From contig NZ_BMNG01000006.1 in NCBI RefSeq assembly GCF_014646335.1, positions 410,625 to 474,624 on the forward strand: a stretch of DNA of 64,000 bases. The letters are read 5' to 3'. Origin of the DNA: Streptomyces lasiicapitis. Lineage in GTDB: Bacteria > Actinomycetota > Actinomycetes > Streptomycetales > Streptomycetaceae. Shown here piece after piece: positions 54,218 through 61,794 of the stretch. The notes below the pieces were generated by a model, which was not told the DNA's origin, searched no databases, and saw nothing but the letters and a program-made list of their open reading frames with translations. A program made the translations under genes and the position numbers. The number at the start of each line of letters is the position of its first letter. Positions within the stretch are counted from its first letter, which is position 1.

Positions 54218-54239
54218 CCGCCGCCCGCACGGGCGGCGG
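54218..54239 (+). terminator. Riboswitch expression-platform hairpin
   Basis: CCGCCGCCCG pairs perfectly with CGGGCGGCGG across a two-base loop, immediately after the riboswitch aptamer. No U-tract follows. The hairpin may terminate transcription or restrict access to the start region. Confidence 0.6.
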
Positions 54240-54288
54240 AGTTCGCAGACCAGGCTCCGCGCATGAGCCCTGAGACTCGGGAAGACGT

Positions 54289-55347
54289 GTGCCTTCGACC
54301 ACGCGACGCGTTCGCGTCCGCCGCCTCCGCTGTATACCTTTCACCGCCCTGCTGAGCGCGGGCCTCGTCCTGCTGACCGCGTGCGGCGGTTCGCCCGCGA
54401 AGACGTCGGACAAGGCGCGGGCGGGCTACCCCGTCACGCTCACCGCGTGCGGCGAACAGACGAAGGTGAAGGCTCCGCCGAAGCGGGCCGTCTCCCTCGA
54501 CCAGGGCTCCACCGAGATCCTCCTCTCCCTCGGCCTTGCCGACCGCATGGCGGGCACCGGCACCTGGACGGACCCGGTCCGCAAGGGCCTGGAGAAGGAG
54601 AACGCCAAGGTCGAGCGGCTCGCCGACCGCTACCCGTCCCTGGAGAAGGTCCTCGACAAGGAACCGGACTTCGTCAGCGCGTCGTTCCTCTACACGGTCG
54701 GCAAGGGCGGCGTCGCCGACCGCGCCAAGTTCACCGAACTCGGCGTACCCGTCTATGTCTCGCCCACCGACTGCGCCGGCAAGGACAACGCAGGTGACGA
54801 CGACGGCACCCGCACCAAGACGCTCACCATGGACACCGTGTACGGCGAGATCCGCGACCTCGCGCGCGTCTTCGACGTACCCGAACGCGGCAAGAAGCTG
54901 ATCGCGGACCTCAAGTCCCGCACGGCGAAGGCCGCCAAGTCCATCGACGCCTCCGGCACCAGCGTCATGTACTGGTTCGCCAACTCCGAGGCCCCGTACA
55001 TCGCGGGCTGCTGCGGCGCGCCCGGCATCATCACCCGCGAACTCGGCGTGAAGAACGCCTTCGCCGACACCCGCGCCGAATGGCCCCAGATCAACTGGGA
55101 GACCATCGCCGAGCGCGACCCCGACGTCCTGGTCATCGGCGACCTCACCCGCAAGTCCCAGTCCGCCGAGAGCGCCCGCCAGAAGATCAGGTTCCTGGAG
55201 TCCAACCCGGCCACGAAGAACCTCACGGCCGTGAAGAAGAAGCGGTACGTGCTGCTGAGCGGGCAGGCCCTGAACCCGGGCATCCGCACGGTCGACGGGA
55301 TCGAGCAAGTGGCGGCGGGGCTGCGTGAGTTCGGTCTGGCGAAGTGA
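54289..55347 (+). CDS. ABC importer substrate-binding lipoprotein (Fec/Btu type)
   Basis: 352 residues. The signal and lipobox are ALLSAGLVLLTACGG. The two-lobed periplasmic domain includes GSTEILLSLGLADRMAGTG and YIAGCCGAPGIITRELG. The downstream genes are the matching permease and ATPase. The class is often annotated as an F420-0 transporter, but the upstream cobalamin riboswitch points to a corrinoid or cobalt-related ligand. The start is GTG at 54289. Confidence 0.85.
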   Translation: MPSTTRRVRVRRLRCIPFTALLSAGLVLLTACGGSPAKTSDKARAGYPVTLTACGEQTKVKAPPKRAVSLDQGSTEILLSLGLADRMAGTGTWTDPVRKGLEKENAKVERLADRYPSLEKVLDKEPDFVSASFLYTVGKGGVADRAKFTELGVPVYVSPTDCAGKDNAGDDDGTRTKTLTMDTVYGEIRDLARVFDVPERGKKLIADLKSRTAKAAKSIDASGTSVMYWFANSEAPYIAGCCGAPGIITRELGVKNAFADTRAEWPQINWETIAERDPDVLVIGDLTRKSQSAESARQKIRFLESNPATKNLTAVKKKRYVLLSGQALNPGIRTVDGIEQVAAGLREFGLAK

Positions 55348-56456
55348 GCACGGGGAGGACGGCCGCGCCCGACGCTGTACGGTCCGACGGACCGGGTGAC
55401 GTACGGCTCGACGACCCGGGCGGTGTGCGCAGGCGCCTCCGCGATCGCCTGCGCACAGCCCTCCTCACCCTCGCCGGCCTCGCCGTACTGTTCCTCTCCC
55501 TCGCGTTCGCGATCACCCTCGGCCCCGCCGACATCTCCGTGCCCGACGTGTGGTCGGCGGTGGCGGCGCACCTCGGCTGGGGAGAGGCCGAGCTGACGCC
55601 GATCCGCGACGGCATCGTGTGGAACCTGCGGATGCCGCGCACGGTCCTCGCGGCGGTGTGCGGCGCGGGCCTCGCGGTGTGCGGGGTGGTGCTCCAGTCC
55701 CTGCTGCGCAACCCGCTCGCGGACCCCTTCGTCCTGGGCGTCTCGTCCGGGGCGTCCACGGGCGCCGTGGCCGTGGTGGTCCTGGGCGTCGGCGGGGGAG
55801 TCCTGACGGTGTCGGCGGGCGCGTTCATAGGCGCGGTCCTCTCCTTCTCGCTCGTCCTCTTCCTCAGCCACACCCTCGGCGACACGGCGGACCGGGTGAT
55901 CCTGTCCGGCGTGGCCGCGATGCAGCTCTTCTCCGCCCTGACCTCCTTCGTCGTCCTCACGGCGGCGGACGCGGAGACCACACGCGGCGTACTGTTCTGG
56001 CTCCTCGGCTCGCTCAGCGGGGCGGCCTGGACGGACGTGTGGATGTGCGCGGCGGTCCTCTTCGTCGCCCTCGCCGTGTGCCTGCTGCACGCGCGGGCGC
56101 TGGACGCGTTCGCGTTCGGCCAGGACGCGGCGGCGACTCTCGGCGTCCACGTGGCACGGGTGCGCCTGATCCTGCTCTGTACGACGGCACTCCTCACCGC
56201 GGCCCTGGTCAGCAGCGCCGGGGCGATCGGATTCGTGGGCCTCGTACTGCCGCACGCGGCACGGGCGGTGGTGGGCGCGGGCCACCCGCGCCTGCTCCCG
56301 GTGACGGCACTCGCGGGCGCGGTCTTCCTGATCTGGGTGGACACCCTCGCCCGCACGGTCCTCGACCCCCAGGAGGTACCGGTGGGCGTGGTGACGTCAC
56401 TGATCGGCGTACCGGCGTTCGTGGTGGTGCTGTACCGGACGAGGAAGACGACGTGA
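55344..56456 (+). CDS. ABC importer permease (FecCD/BtuC type)
   Basis: 370 residues with about ten membrane helices. The FecCD hallmarks are MPRTVLAAVCGAGLAVCG, LADPFVLGVSSGAS, and GAIGFVGLVLPHAARAVVG. The start GTG at 55344 overlaps the binding-protein stop by four bases; the stop overlaps the ATPase start by four bases. The operon is therefore tightly coupled. Confidence 0.9.
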   Translation: MSTGRTAAPDAVRSDGPGDVRLDDPGGVRRRLRDRLRTALLTLAGLAVLFLSLAFAITLGPADISVPDVWSAVAAHLGWGEAELTPIRDGIVWNLRMPRTVLAAVCGAGLAVCGVVLQSLLRNPLADPFVLGVSSGASTGAVAVVVLGVGGGVLTVSAGAFIGAVLSFSLVLFLSHTLGDTADRVILSGVAAMQLFSALTSFVVLTAADAETTRGVLFWLLGSLSGAAWTDVWMCAAVLFVALAVCLLHARALDAFAFGQDAAATLGVHVARVRLILLCTTALLTAALVSSAGAIGFVGLVLPHAARAVVGAGHPRLLPVTALAGAVFLIWVDTLARTVLDPQEVPVGVVTSLIGVPAFVVVLYRTRKTT

Positions 56457-57310
56457 CGTACGAGACAGCCGAAGTAACGGAAGCAACCGGGGAAACCGTT
56501 CCCGCGACGGGTCTGGCGGCGGGCCGGGTCGCCCACAAGGCGGGCGGCCGCCTCATCGTCGACGGCATCACCCTCACCCCGCGCCCCGGCACCACGCTCG
56601 GCCTCCTCGGCCCGAACGGCTCGGGCAAGTCCACGCTGCTGCGCCTCCTGTCGGGCGTCCTCGCGCCCGCGTCGGGCGTGGTCACCCTGGACGGCACCCC
56701 ACTGCCGCGCCTCGGCCGCAGGGAGACGGCGCGCAGGCTGGCAGTGGTGGACCAACACGCGTCCACGCAGGTGGAATTGACCGTACGAGAGGTGGTCGCG
56801 CTGGGCCGCGTACCGCACCGCAGGCCGTGGTCGGCCACCACGGCCGCGGACGAGCGGGCGGTCGAGGACGCCCTGGACCGCACCTCCCTGACCGACAGGG
56901 CGGGCCAGTCCTGGCACACCCTCTCCGGCGGCGAGCGCCAGCGCGCCCACATCGCGCGCGCCCTGGCCCAGGCCCCGCGCGAACTCCTCCTGGACGAACC
57001 CACCAACCACCTGGACATCCAGCACCAGTTGGACCTCCTGAACCTGATCGCCTCGCTCCCCGTGACGACGGTGATCGCGCTGCACGACCTGAACCTGGCC
57101 GCGATGTTCTGCGACGAGATCCTGGTCCTGAAGGAGGGCAGGGCGTACGCGCACGGCACGCCCGCCGAGGTCATCACGGAGCGGTTGATCGCGGAGGTGT
57201 ACGGGGTGCGGGCGCGGGTGACGCCGGCGGCGGACCCCACGGACCCGCTGGACCACCCGTCGGTCCGCTTCCTGCGGTCGCCGCCGTTCCCCGGACCTGC
57301 CGGGTCCTAG
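56453..57310 (+). CDS. ABC importer ATP-binding protein (FecE/BtuD type)
   Basis: 285 residues. Walker A is GPNGSGKST, the signature is LSGGERQRAHIARAL, Walker B is LLLDEPTNHLD, and the switch His is in ALHDLNLA. The start is GTG at 56453, overlapping the permease stop. It powers uptake of the riboswitch-controlled ligand. Confidence 0.92.
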   Translation: MTYETAEVTEATGETVPATGLAAGRVAHKAGGRLIVDGITLTPRPGTTLGLLGPNGSGKSTLLRLLSGVLAPASGVVTLDGTPLPRLGRRETARRLAVVDQHASTQVELTVREVVALGRVPHRRPWSATTAADERAVEDALDRTSLTDRAGQSWHTLSGGERQRAHIARALAQAPRELLLDEPTNHLDIQHQLDLLNLIASLPVTTVIALHDLNLAAMFCDEILVLKEGRAYAHGTPAEVITERLIAEVYGVRARVTPAADPTDPLDHPSVRFLRSPPFPGPAGS

Positions 57311-57319
57311 ACTCCTCGG

Positions 57320-57796
57320 ATGGTCGACGCCGAAGTCCCCCTGGACGTCCTCACCCGCCTCCGCGAGGTCTGCCTGAACCTCCCCGAGACGTACGAGGAA
57401 CCGGCCTGGACGGGCACCCGCTGGCGGATCCGCACCAACACCTTCGCGCACGTGTACCTGACGGACTGGTCCGTGTCGTCCTCGCCCTCGGCCCGCGCGA
57501 TAGCCGCCGCGACGGCGGCCGCAACGGGGGGACTGACCACCCCCGAGGGGCTGACCACAACCCTCACCTTCCGCTCCCACGACGAGGAGTTCGAGGCCCT
57601 GACCAACGCGGGGGCGCCGTTCTTCCGCGTCTCCTGGGGCGCGAACGTGGTCGGCATGCGCCTGGACGCGGACACGGACTGGGCGGAGGTGGCGGAACTC
57701 CTCAGCGAGAGCTACTGCGTTCAGGCCCCGAAGAAGCTGGCGGCCCAGGTCGGGACCCAGGCCGCAGCGCCGTTCACGTCCCCCGAAGCGACGTAA
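57320..57796 (+). CDS. MmcQ/YjbR family protein
   Basis: 158 residues. The fold is recognised from LREVCLNLPETYEEPAWTGT and the C-terminal DWAEVAELLSESYCVQAPKKL, typical of YjbR-like proteins with a double-wing motif. The family is thought to bind DNA. It starts nine bases after the ATPase stop and may be read through with it. Confidence 0.82.
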   Translation: MVDAEVPLDVLTRLREVCLNLPETYEEPAWTGTRWRIRTNTFAHVYLTDWSVSSSPSARAIAAATAAATGGLTTPEGLTTTLTFRSHDEEFEALTNAGAPFFRVSWGANVVGMRLDADTDWAEVAELLSESYCVQAPKKLAAQVGTQAAAPFTSPEAT

Positions 57797-58003
57797 AAGC
57801 CCCCCACAGACGACTTCGGTCCCCCTCACACACACAAACGGAACAGATCCATCCGATCGACGTACGAGTGATCGTTCCTCCAGGTGAAAGCCACGGCTTT
57901 AGATCACTCGGCGCGACGCGGGACTGCGATCCTCAGGCGGACATCACGCCCGGCCACGCATCGGTCCGGGCCGTAACCAGTCCCCTTGACCAAGGAGTTG
58001 CCC

Positions 58004-58291
58004 GTGTCCGTCCGTCGCCTGGTGACCACCGCTCTCGCCGCCACCGCCCTCGCGTTCACGTCCCTGGGCGCGGTGACCGTCACCGCGACGCCCGCGGCGG
58101 CGGACCCGTGCGGCTTCTACGAGACCTCCGCCGACGCCTTCTACAACCACTGCGCGTCGGACACCCGCGTCGTCATCCATGTCCGGGTCGCCCTGGCGCC
58201 CGACTACGAGCGCTGTGTCGGCCCCGGCAAGACGTGGCTGGGCTCGGCGAGCAAGATCCAGGGCGCGCACTACGTCGGCCGCACGTGCTGA
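58004..58291 (+). CDS. Small secreted cysteine-containing protein
   Basis: 95 residues: a signal peptide (VTTALAATALAFTSLGAV) ending at ATPAAA-DPC, then a mature domain of about 60 residues with four Cys (CGFYETSADAFYNHC, ERCVGPG, RTC at the end). It resembles the small exported family sometimes called DUF6355, a weak match from memory. The start is GTG at 58004 after AAGGAG. Function is unknown. Confidence 0.75.
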   Translation: MSVRRLVTTALAATALAFTSLGAVTVTATPAAADPCGFYETSADAFYNHCASDTRVVIHVRVALAPDYERCVGPGKTWLGSASKIQGAHYVGRTC

Positions 58292-58340
58292 CGACCGGCC
58301 GCCACTGAGAAGGCGGGGCCCCCGGCGGGCGGCCCCACCT

Positions 58341-58380
58341 GCGGCCCGGGTGCCGGGGGAGACCCCCGCACCCGGGCCGC
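58341..58380. terminator. Hairpin between the secreted protein and lipoprotein genes
   Basis: GCGGCCCGGGTGC pairs with GCACCCGGGCCGC around a CGGGGGAGACCCCCG inner stem, a strong stop for both converging genes. Confidence 0.75.
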
Positions 58381-58402
58381 CGCCGTCTTCACCGACTGCT
58401 AC

Positions 58403-58828
58403 TCACCTCGGGGAACCCATGACCCAAGGCCGCAACCGCCGACTCAACGTCTCGTCCTTGACGCCCTGAGCCATCTCGACGGCCTGCCCGACGACGTACT
58501 GATACGTGACCGGACACGAGTACTTGGCGGCCTCATCGGCGACAACGGGATGCGGCCCCGACCCGCGATAGGCAGGCGCACGAGGATCGGGAAACGTCAC
58601 AGGCCCCAAAATAAACAAAGTCCCACACCCCTGCCGCCCCCTGGCACCCGCCCGAGGACCCGCAGAACCCCCACCAGCCGCAGACCGCTCACCGGCGGAA
58701 GCCACCCCCGCCGACTCCGTACGCCCCCCCCCACGCGACGCCTTGTCCGCCGAAGAAGCCGTACACCCGACCACCCCAAGAACCACCACAACACCCAGCA
58801 CCGGCACCGGCACACACCTGCCCGACAT
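58403..58828 (-). CDS. Putative lipoprotein of unknown function
   Basis: 141 residues. The N-terminus MSGRCVPVPVLGVVVVLGVV ends in lipobox VVGC. A Gly/Ser/Ala-rich linker leads to a small globular part with two Cys (GCGTLFI, YSCPVTY). The C-rich DNA makes the call less certain than most. I do not recognise the family. Confidence 0.55.
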   Translation of the reverse strand: MSGRCVPVPVLGVVVVLGVVGCTASSADKASRGGGRTESAGVASAGERSAAGGGSAGPRAGARGRQGCGTLFILGPVTFPDPRAPAYRGSGPHPVVADEAAKYSCPVTYQYVVGQAVEMAQGVKDETLSRRLRPWVMGSPR

Positions 58829-58865
58829 CCAAACCCCCGCTCCCGAGCGGAGGGGCGTAACGCAA

Positions 58866-58900
58866 CGGCCGTGCTCCTCCGAGGTGGAGGAACACGGCCG
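58866..58900. terminator. Hairpin downstream of the glnA-end copy
   Basis: CGGCCGTG and TCCTCC arms pair with GGAGGA and CACGGCCG around a GAGGT loop, one mismatch. On the minus strand it follows the displaced glnA end at 58955 by 54 bases, so it was probably the original glnA terminator. Confidence 0.6.
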
Positions 58901-58954
58901 ACGGCCCCACAGCAGACCCTGAAAGCGCGGAAATCCGCTCAGGCCCGCAACGTT

Positions 58955-58975
58955 TCTAGATGTCGAAGTACAGCT
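58955..58975 (-). repeat. Displaced copy of the glnA 3' end (direct repeat, left)
   Basis: 18 of 21 bases match the end of glnA at 61774-61794 in the same orientation, including the stop codon (TAG here, TAA in glnA) and codons for L-Y-F-D-I. The two copies bound a 2.8-kb segment. The repeat looks like the duplication left by a site-specific or recombinational insertion. Confidence 0.65.
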
Positions 58976-59044
58976 ACAACGGGTCCCTGGTCAGGGCAAA
59001 TGGCTGCCGTTGAGTGGGTTGGTGCACAACGGGTGCACCCGCCG

Positions 59045-59158
59045 TCAGGTCGCCGACAGCAGCTCGCTGAACGGCCGCAACGCATACGGCATGATGGCCG
59101 CGTACACCGCCACCAAGTTGACGGATGAGACCGCCACCCGGCGAAGAACTTGCCCGCT
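59045..59158 (-). pseudogene. Possible 3' remnant of a gene
   Basis: A 37-codon frame without a start, ending TGA at 59045, reads VAVSSVNLVAVYAAIMPYAL and more, with normal high-GC codon use. It lies directly after the exported DJ-1 gene in the same direction. It may be the tail of a lost gene. Whether it is coding is uncertain. The rest of the gap 58901-59162 contains ACAACGGGT at 58976 and again at 59026. Confidence 0.35.
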
Positions 59159-59162
59159 GCGG

Positions 59163-59897
59163 TCAGCTCTTCGCGCACCAGACGGTGCCCCGGCGTTCGT
59201 ACTCCAGGATCATCTCGGCGCGCAGCGCGGCCTGTGGGCCGTAGAGGCGCTCGGCGAGCCAGAGGGCCAGGTCGAGGCCCGAGGTGACGCCGCCGCAGGT
59301 GATCAGGTCCCCGTCGTCCACGACACGCCCGTACGTGAGCTTCCCGCCCTCCTTGGCGAGATCCTCGCGGGCAGCGAAATGCGTCGTGCACGGTCTGCCG
59401 CGGGTGATCTTCGCCGCCGACATGACCATGACGCCGGTGCATATCCCGCCCATGATCAGCCCGGGCCGCTCGGCCTTGGCCAGTGCGCGCGGCAGTACGC
59501 CGCGCTTGATCTCGTCATCGACCCCTGACCCCTTCCCGTAGCCCCCGCCCGGCACGAGCAGGACGTCCGCGTCCTGAGGGGCCCAGGGGTCGCGTACGTC
59601 GATGTGCATTCCGGACGACGTCCGTACGGTGCGGGGGCCGTCGGCGGTGACGAAGCTCTGCTTGATCCGGTGCTTGTCGGCGTCCGCGAGGATGCCGAGC
59701 ACCTCGATGGGGCCCGCGAAGTCCTGCTCCTCGACGGCGTCGAACAGAACTGTGTGCACGCGCAGTTCGCGGGTGCGCTCGCGCTTCCGCTCGGCGGCGG
59801 GGGCGGCGGCAGAAGCGGCGGTGGAGGAGGTGCCGAGGCCGAGCGCGGTCGCGGCCGTGGCCGCGGCGCCCGTACGCAGAATGTGTCGGCGCTGCAT
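59163..59897 (-). CDS. Exported DJ-1/PfpI-family protein (isonitrile-hydratase-like)
   Basis: 244 residues. A Tat-like signal (MQRRHILRTGAAATAATALG) precedes a class-I glutamine-amidotransferase-like domain with the nucleophile Cys153 in MGGICTGVMV. The acidic partner is probably the Glu in the EVLG loop. Homologs hydrate isonitriles or act as sensors. Being exported is unusual for this group. It is divergent from a GlxA-type regulator that has the same fold. Confidence 0.82.
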   Translation of the reverse strand: MQRRHILRTGAAATAATALGLGTSSTAASAAAPAAERKRERTRELRVHTVLFDAVEEQDFAGPIEVLGILADADKHRIKQSFVTADGPRTVRTSSGMHIDVRDPWAPQDADVLLVPGGGYGKGSGVDDEIKRGVLPRALAKAERPGLIMGGICTGVMVMSAAKITRGRPCTTHFAAREDLAKEGGKLTYGRVVDDGDLITCGGVTSGLDLALWLAERLYGPQAALRAEMILEYERRGTVWCAKS

Positions 59898-60095
59898 GTC
59901 GTGTGCTCCTTGGGTCGGTCGGTGCCGGGGAGTGGCGGAGTGAGTTGGTCAGAGTCAGGAATGCGCTGGTTCCGGGCTGCGGAACGCGGGCCGGATGACT
60001 GTCCCCTCGGGCCAAAGGCGCGTGGAAGGGGATGTCCGGATGTGTGGGCTGCTTGTCCTTGAGGACGTACCGGCCGGGCGCCGAGACTGAGGAGC

Positions 60096-61049
60096 GTGAA
60101 GACCGAGAGCGATGTGGTCGTGGTCGTGGGCGACGGAGTGGTGCTGCTCGATGTGGCCGGTCCGGTGCAGGTGCTGCACGGGACCGGCTACCGGGTCCGG
60201 CTCGCCTCGCCCTCCGGGCGTGCGGTGGTGAGCGACACGGGGATCCCGCTGGGGGTCGAACTGGCGCTGGAGGACGTCCCCGAGACCGTGGACACGGTGA
60301 TGGTGCCGGGCTATCCGACGGTGCACGGCCACGGGCATCCTTCGGAGCTGGTCGCGCACGTACGCCGCCTCGGCACGGGCACGCGGCGTACGACGTCGGC
60401 CTGCACCGGCGCGTATCTCCTTGCGGAGGCCGGGCTGCTCGACGGCCGGCGGGCCACGACGCACTGGGCCGAGTGCGAAACGCTCGCGAGACGCTTCCCG
60501 CGGGTGCGGGTGGAGCCCGACGCCATCTACGTACGTGACGGGCCGGTCATCACCTCCGCCGGGGTGACGGCGGGCATCGACCTGGCACTGGCGCTGGTCG
60601 AGGAGGACCACGGCCCCGAGCTGGCGCGTACCGCGGCCAAGCATCTCGTCGTCTTCCTCCAACGCCCTGGCGGCCAGTCGCAGTTCAGCGTGCGCAGCGC
60701 GGTGACCCCGCCCCGCAACGCCGGGCTGCGGCGGGTACTGGATGCCGTGGTGGCCGACCCCGGCGGGAACCACACCCTCGCCGCCATGGCCGAGCGGCTC
60801 GCCGTCAGCGAACGGCACCTCACCCGGCTCTTCCGCCGCGAAGTCGACGGCACTCCCGGGCAGTACGTGGAACGCGTCCGCGTGGAGGCGGCGCAGGCGA
60901 TGCTCGAATCCTGCGACGCCGGTGTGAACACCATCGCCCGCACCTGCGGGTTCGGCACGGACGAGACGATGCGGCGGGTGTTCCTGCGCGTGCTCGGGGC
61001 GCCGCCCGCGTCGTACCGCGCGCGATTCCGCGCGACCTCCTCCGCCTAG
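60096..61049 (+). CDS. GlxA-type AraC regulator with DJ-1-like domain
   Basis: 317 residues. The DJ-1-like sensor occupies residues 1-195, with the usual Cys in TSACTGAYLLAEAG. The AraC DNA-binding domain follows (LAAMAERLAVSERHLTRLFR; NTIARTCGFGTDETMRRVFL). It is 198 bp from the divergent exported DJ-1 gene and probably regulates it. Confidence 0.87.
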   Translation: MKTESDVVVVVGDGVVLLDVAGPVQVLHGTGYRVRLASPSGRAVVSDTGIPLGVELALEDVPETVDTVMVPGYPTVHGHGHPSELVAHVRRLGTGTRRTTSACTGAYLLAEAGLLDGRRATTHWAECETLARRFPRVRVEPDAIYVRDGPVITSAGVTAGIDLALALVEEDHGPELARTAAKHLVVFLQRPGGQSQFSVRSAVTPPRNAGLRRVLDAVVADPGGNHTLAAMAERLAVSERHLTRLFRREVDGTPGQYVERVRVEAAQAMLESCDAGVNTIARTCGFGTDETMRRVFLRVLGAPPASYRARFRATSSA

Positions 61050-61140
61050 CTGGTCCCGACGGACCTTGCTGGGCACGGGGCGCCCCTCCCGGAACCTTGC
61101 CAAGTGTCAACAGACCAAGGAGAGAAGCGGAGCCTGCCGC

Positions 61141-61230
61141 TTGCCGGGCGAGATCCTCCACCAGCTCCACCCCGAACTTCCCTGCACCACCTGGCAGATG
61201 ACCCTCGACGCGAGCCGCTGGGGCGACTGA
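61141..61230 (+). pseudogene. Possible 3' remnant of a gene
   Basis: A frame of about 29 codons ending TGA at 61230 reads LHPELPCTTWQMTLDASRWGD at its end. It looks like a protein C-terminus (Trp, Cys and charged residues in an ordered pattern), with no start codon nearby. It probably marks a recombination end within the inserted segment. I do not recognise the family. Confidence 0.3.
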
Positions 61231-61295
61231 GAGGATCCGTGCAGCAGTGAGCGGACAGCGCTGTCAGGGCGTCATCACAGAAAAGGAATCCTCCT

Positions 61296-61604
61296 ATGAC
61301 TGATCAGGCCGTTACTTTCATCAACGTCATCGAAATATCCGCCGACCAAGTCGACGAATTCATCGAGCAGTGGCGCGAACGCGTGGCCCTGATGAGTGCA
61401 GCGCCTGGGTTCCGCGACGTCCGGCTGCACCGCGCGCTGTTGCCGGACGCGCGATTCCAGCTCGTCAACATCGCACACTGGGACAGCGTCGAAGCATGCG
61501 AGGCCGCCGGCGCCAACCCCACCGTGCTCGCTTCTGTTTCCCAAGCCGAACGAATCGCCAGCGCCAGCCCTGGCCTCTACCAGGTTGTCGCCGAGTGCCC
61601 CTGA
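61296..61604 (+). CDS. Antibiotic-biosynthesis-monooxygenase-fold protein
   Basis: 102 residues, the size and strand pattern of the ABM ferredoxin-like dimer (VTFINVIEISADQVDEFIEQ; FRDVRLHRALLP; FQLVNIAHWDSVEAC). Such proteins oxidise polyketides or bind haem. The codons use more A/T at third positions than the neighbours, for example in the opening GTTACTTTC and GAAATATCC, so it may be recently acquired. The start is ATG at 61296 after AAAAGGA. Confidence 0.8.
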   Translation: MTDQAVTFINVIEISADQVDEFIEQWRERVALMSAAPGFRDVRLHRALLPDARFQLVNIAHWDSVEACEAAGANPTVLASVSQAERIASASPGLYQVVAECP

Positions 61605-61666
61605 TGGACGGGCACCCTCGCTCGAACCCTGATCAGCACAGGGCCTGACCTGCTGTGCACAAGAAC

Positions 61667-61708
61667 GTTGAGGGCCGCCGCCCCGGAGTCGGGACGGCGG
61701 CCCTCAAC
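61667..61708. terminator. Hairpin between ABM gene and glnA
   Basis: GTTGAGGGCCGCCG pairs with CGGCGGCCCTCAAC in a 14-bp stem around a 14-base loop. It would stop both converging genes. Confidence 0.78.
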
Positions 61709-61773
61709 AGCAAGGCTTTCCACAAGTCACAGCAGGTTCCCAGAACCTCGTCCCAGGTCGCCCTGCCCCGAGT

Positions 61774-61794
61774 CTTAGATGTCGAAGTAGAGCT
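61774..61794 (-). repeat. glnA 3' end (direct repeat, right, intact)
   Basis: The intact end of glnA, partner of the copy at 58955. Confidence 0.65.

Noticed and set aside
58939..59442. Minus-strand frame overlapping the exported DJ-1 gene
   Set aside because: It runs over a motif-bearing gene in another frame and has Arg/Trp/Cys-rich composition.
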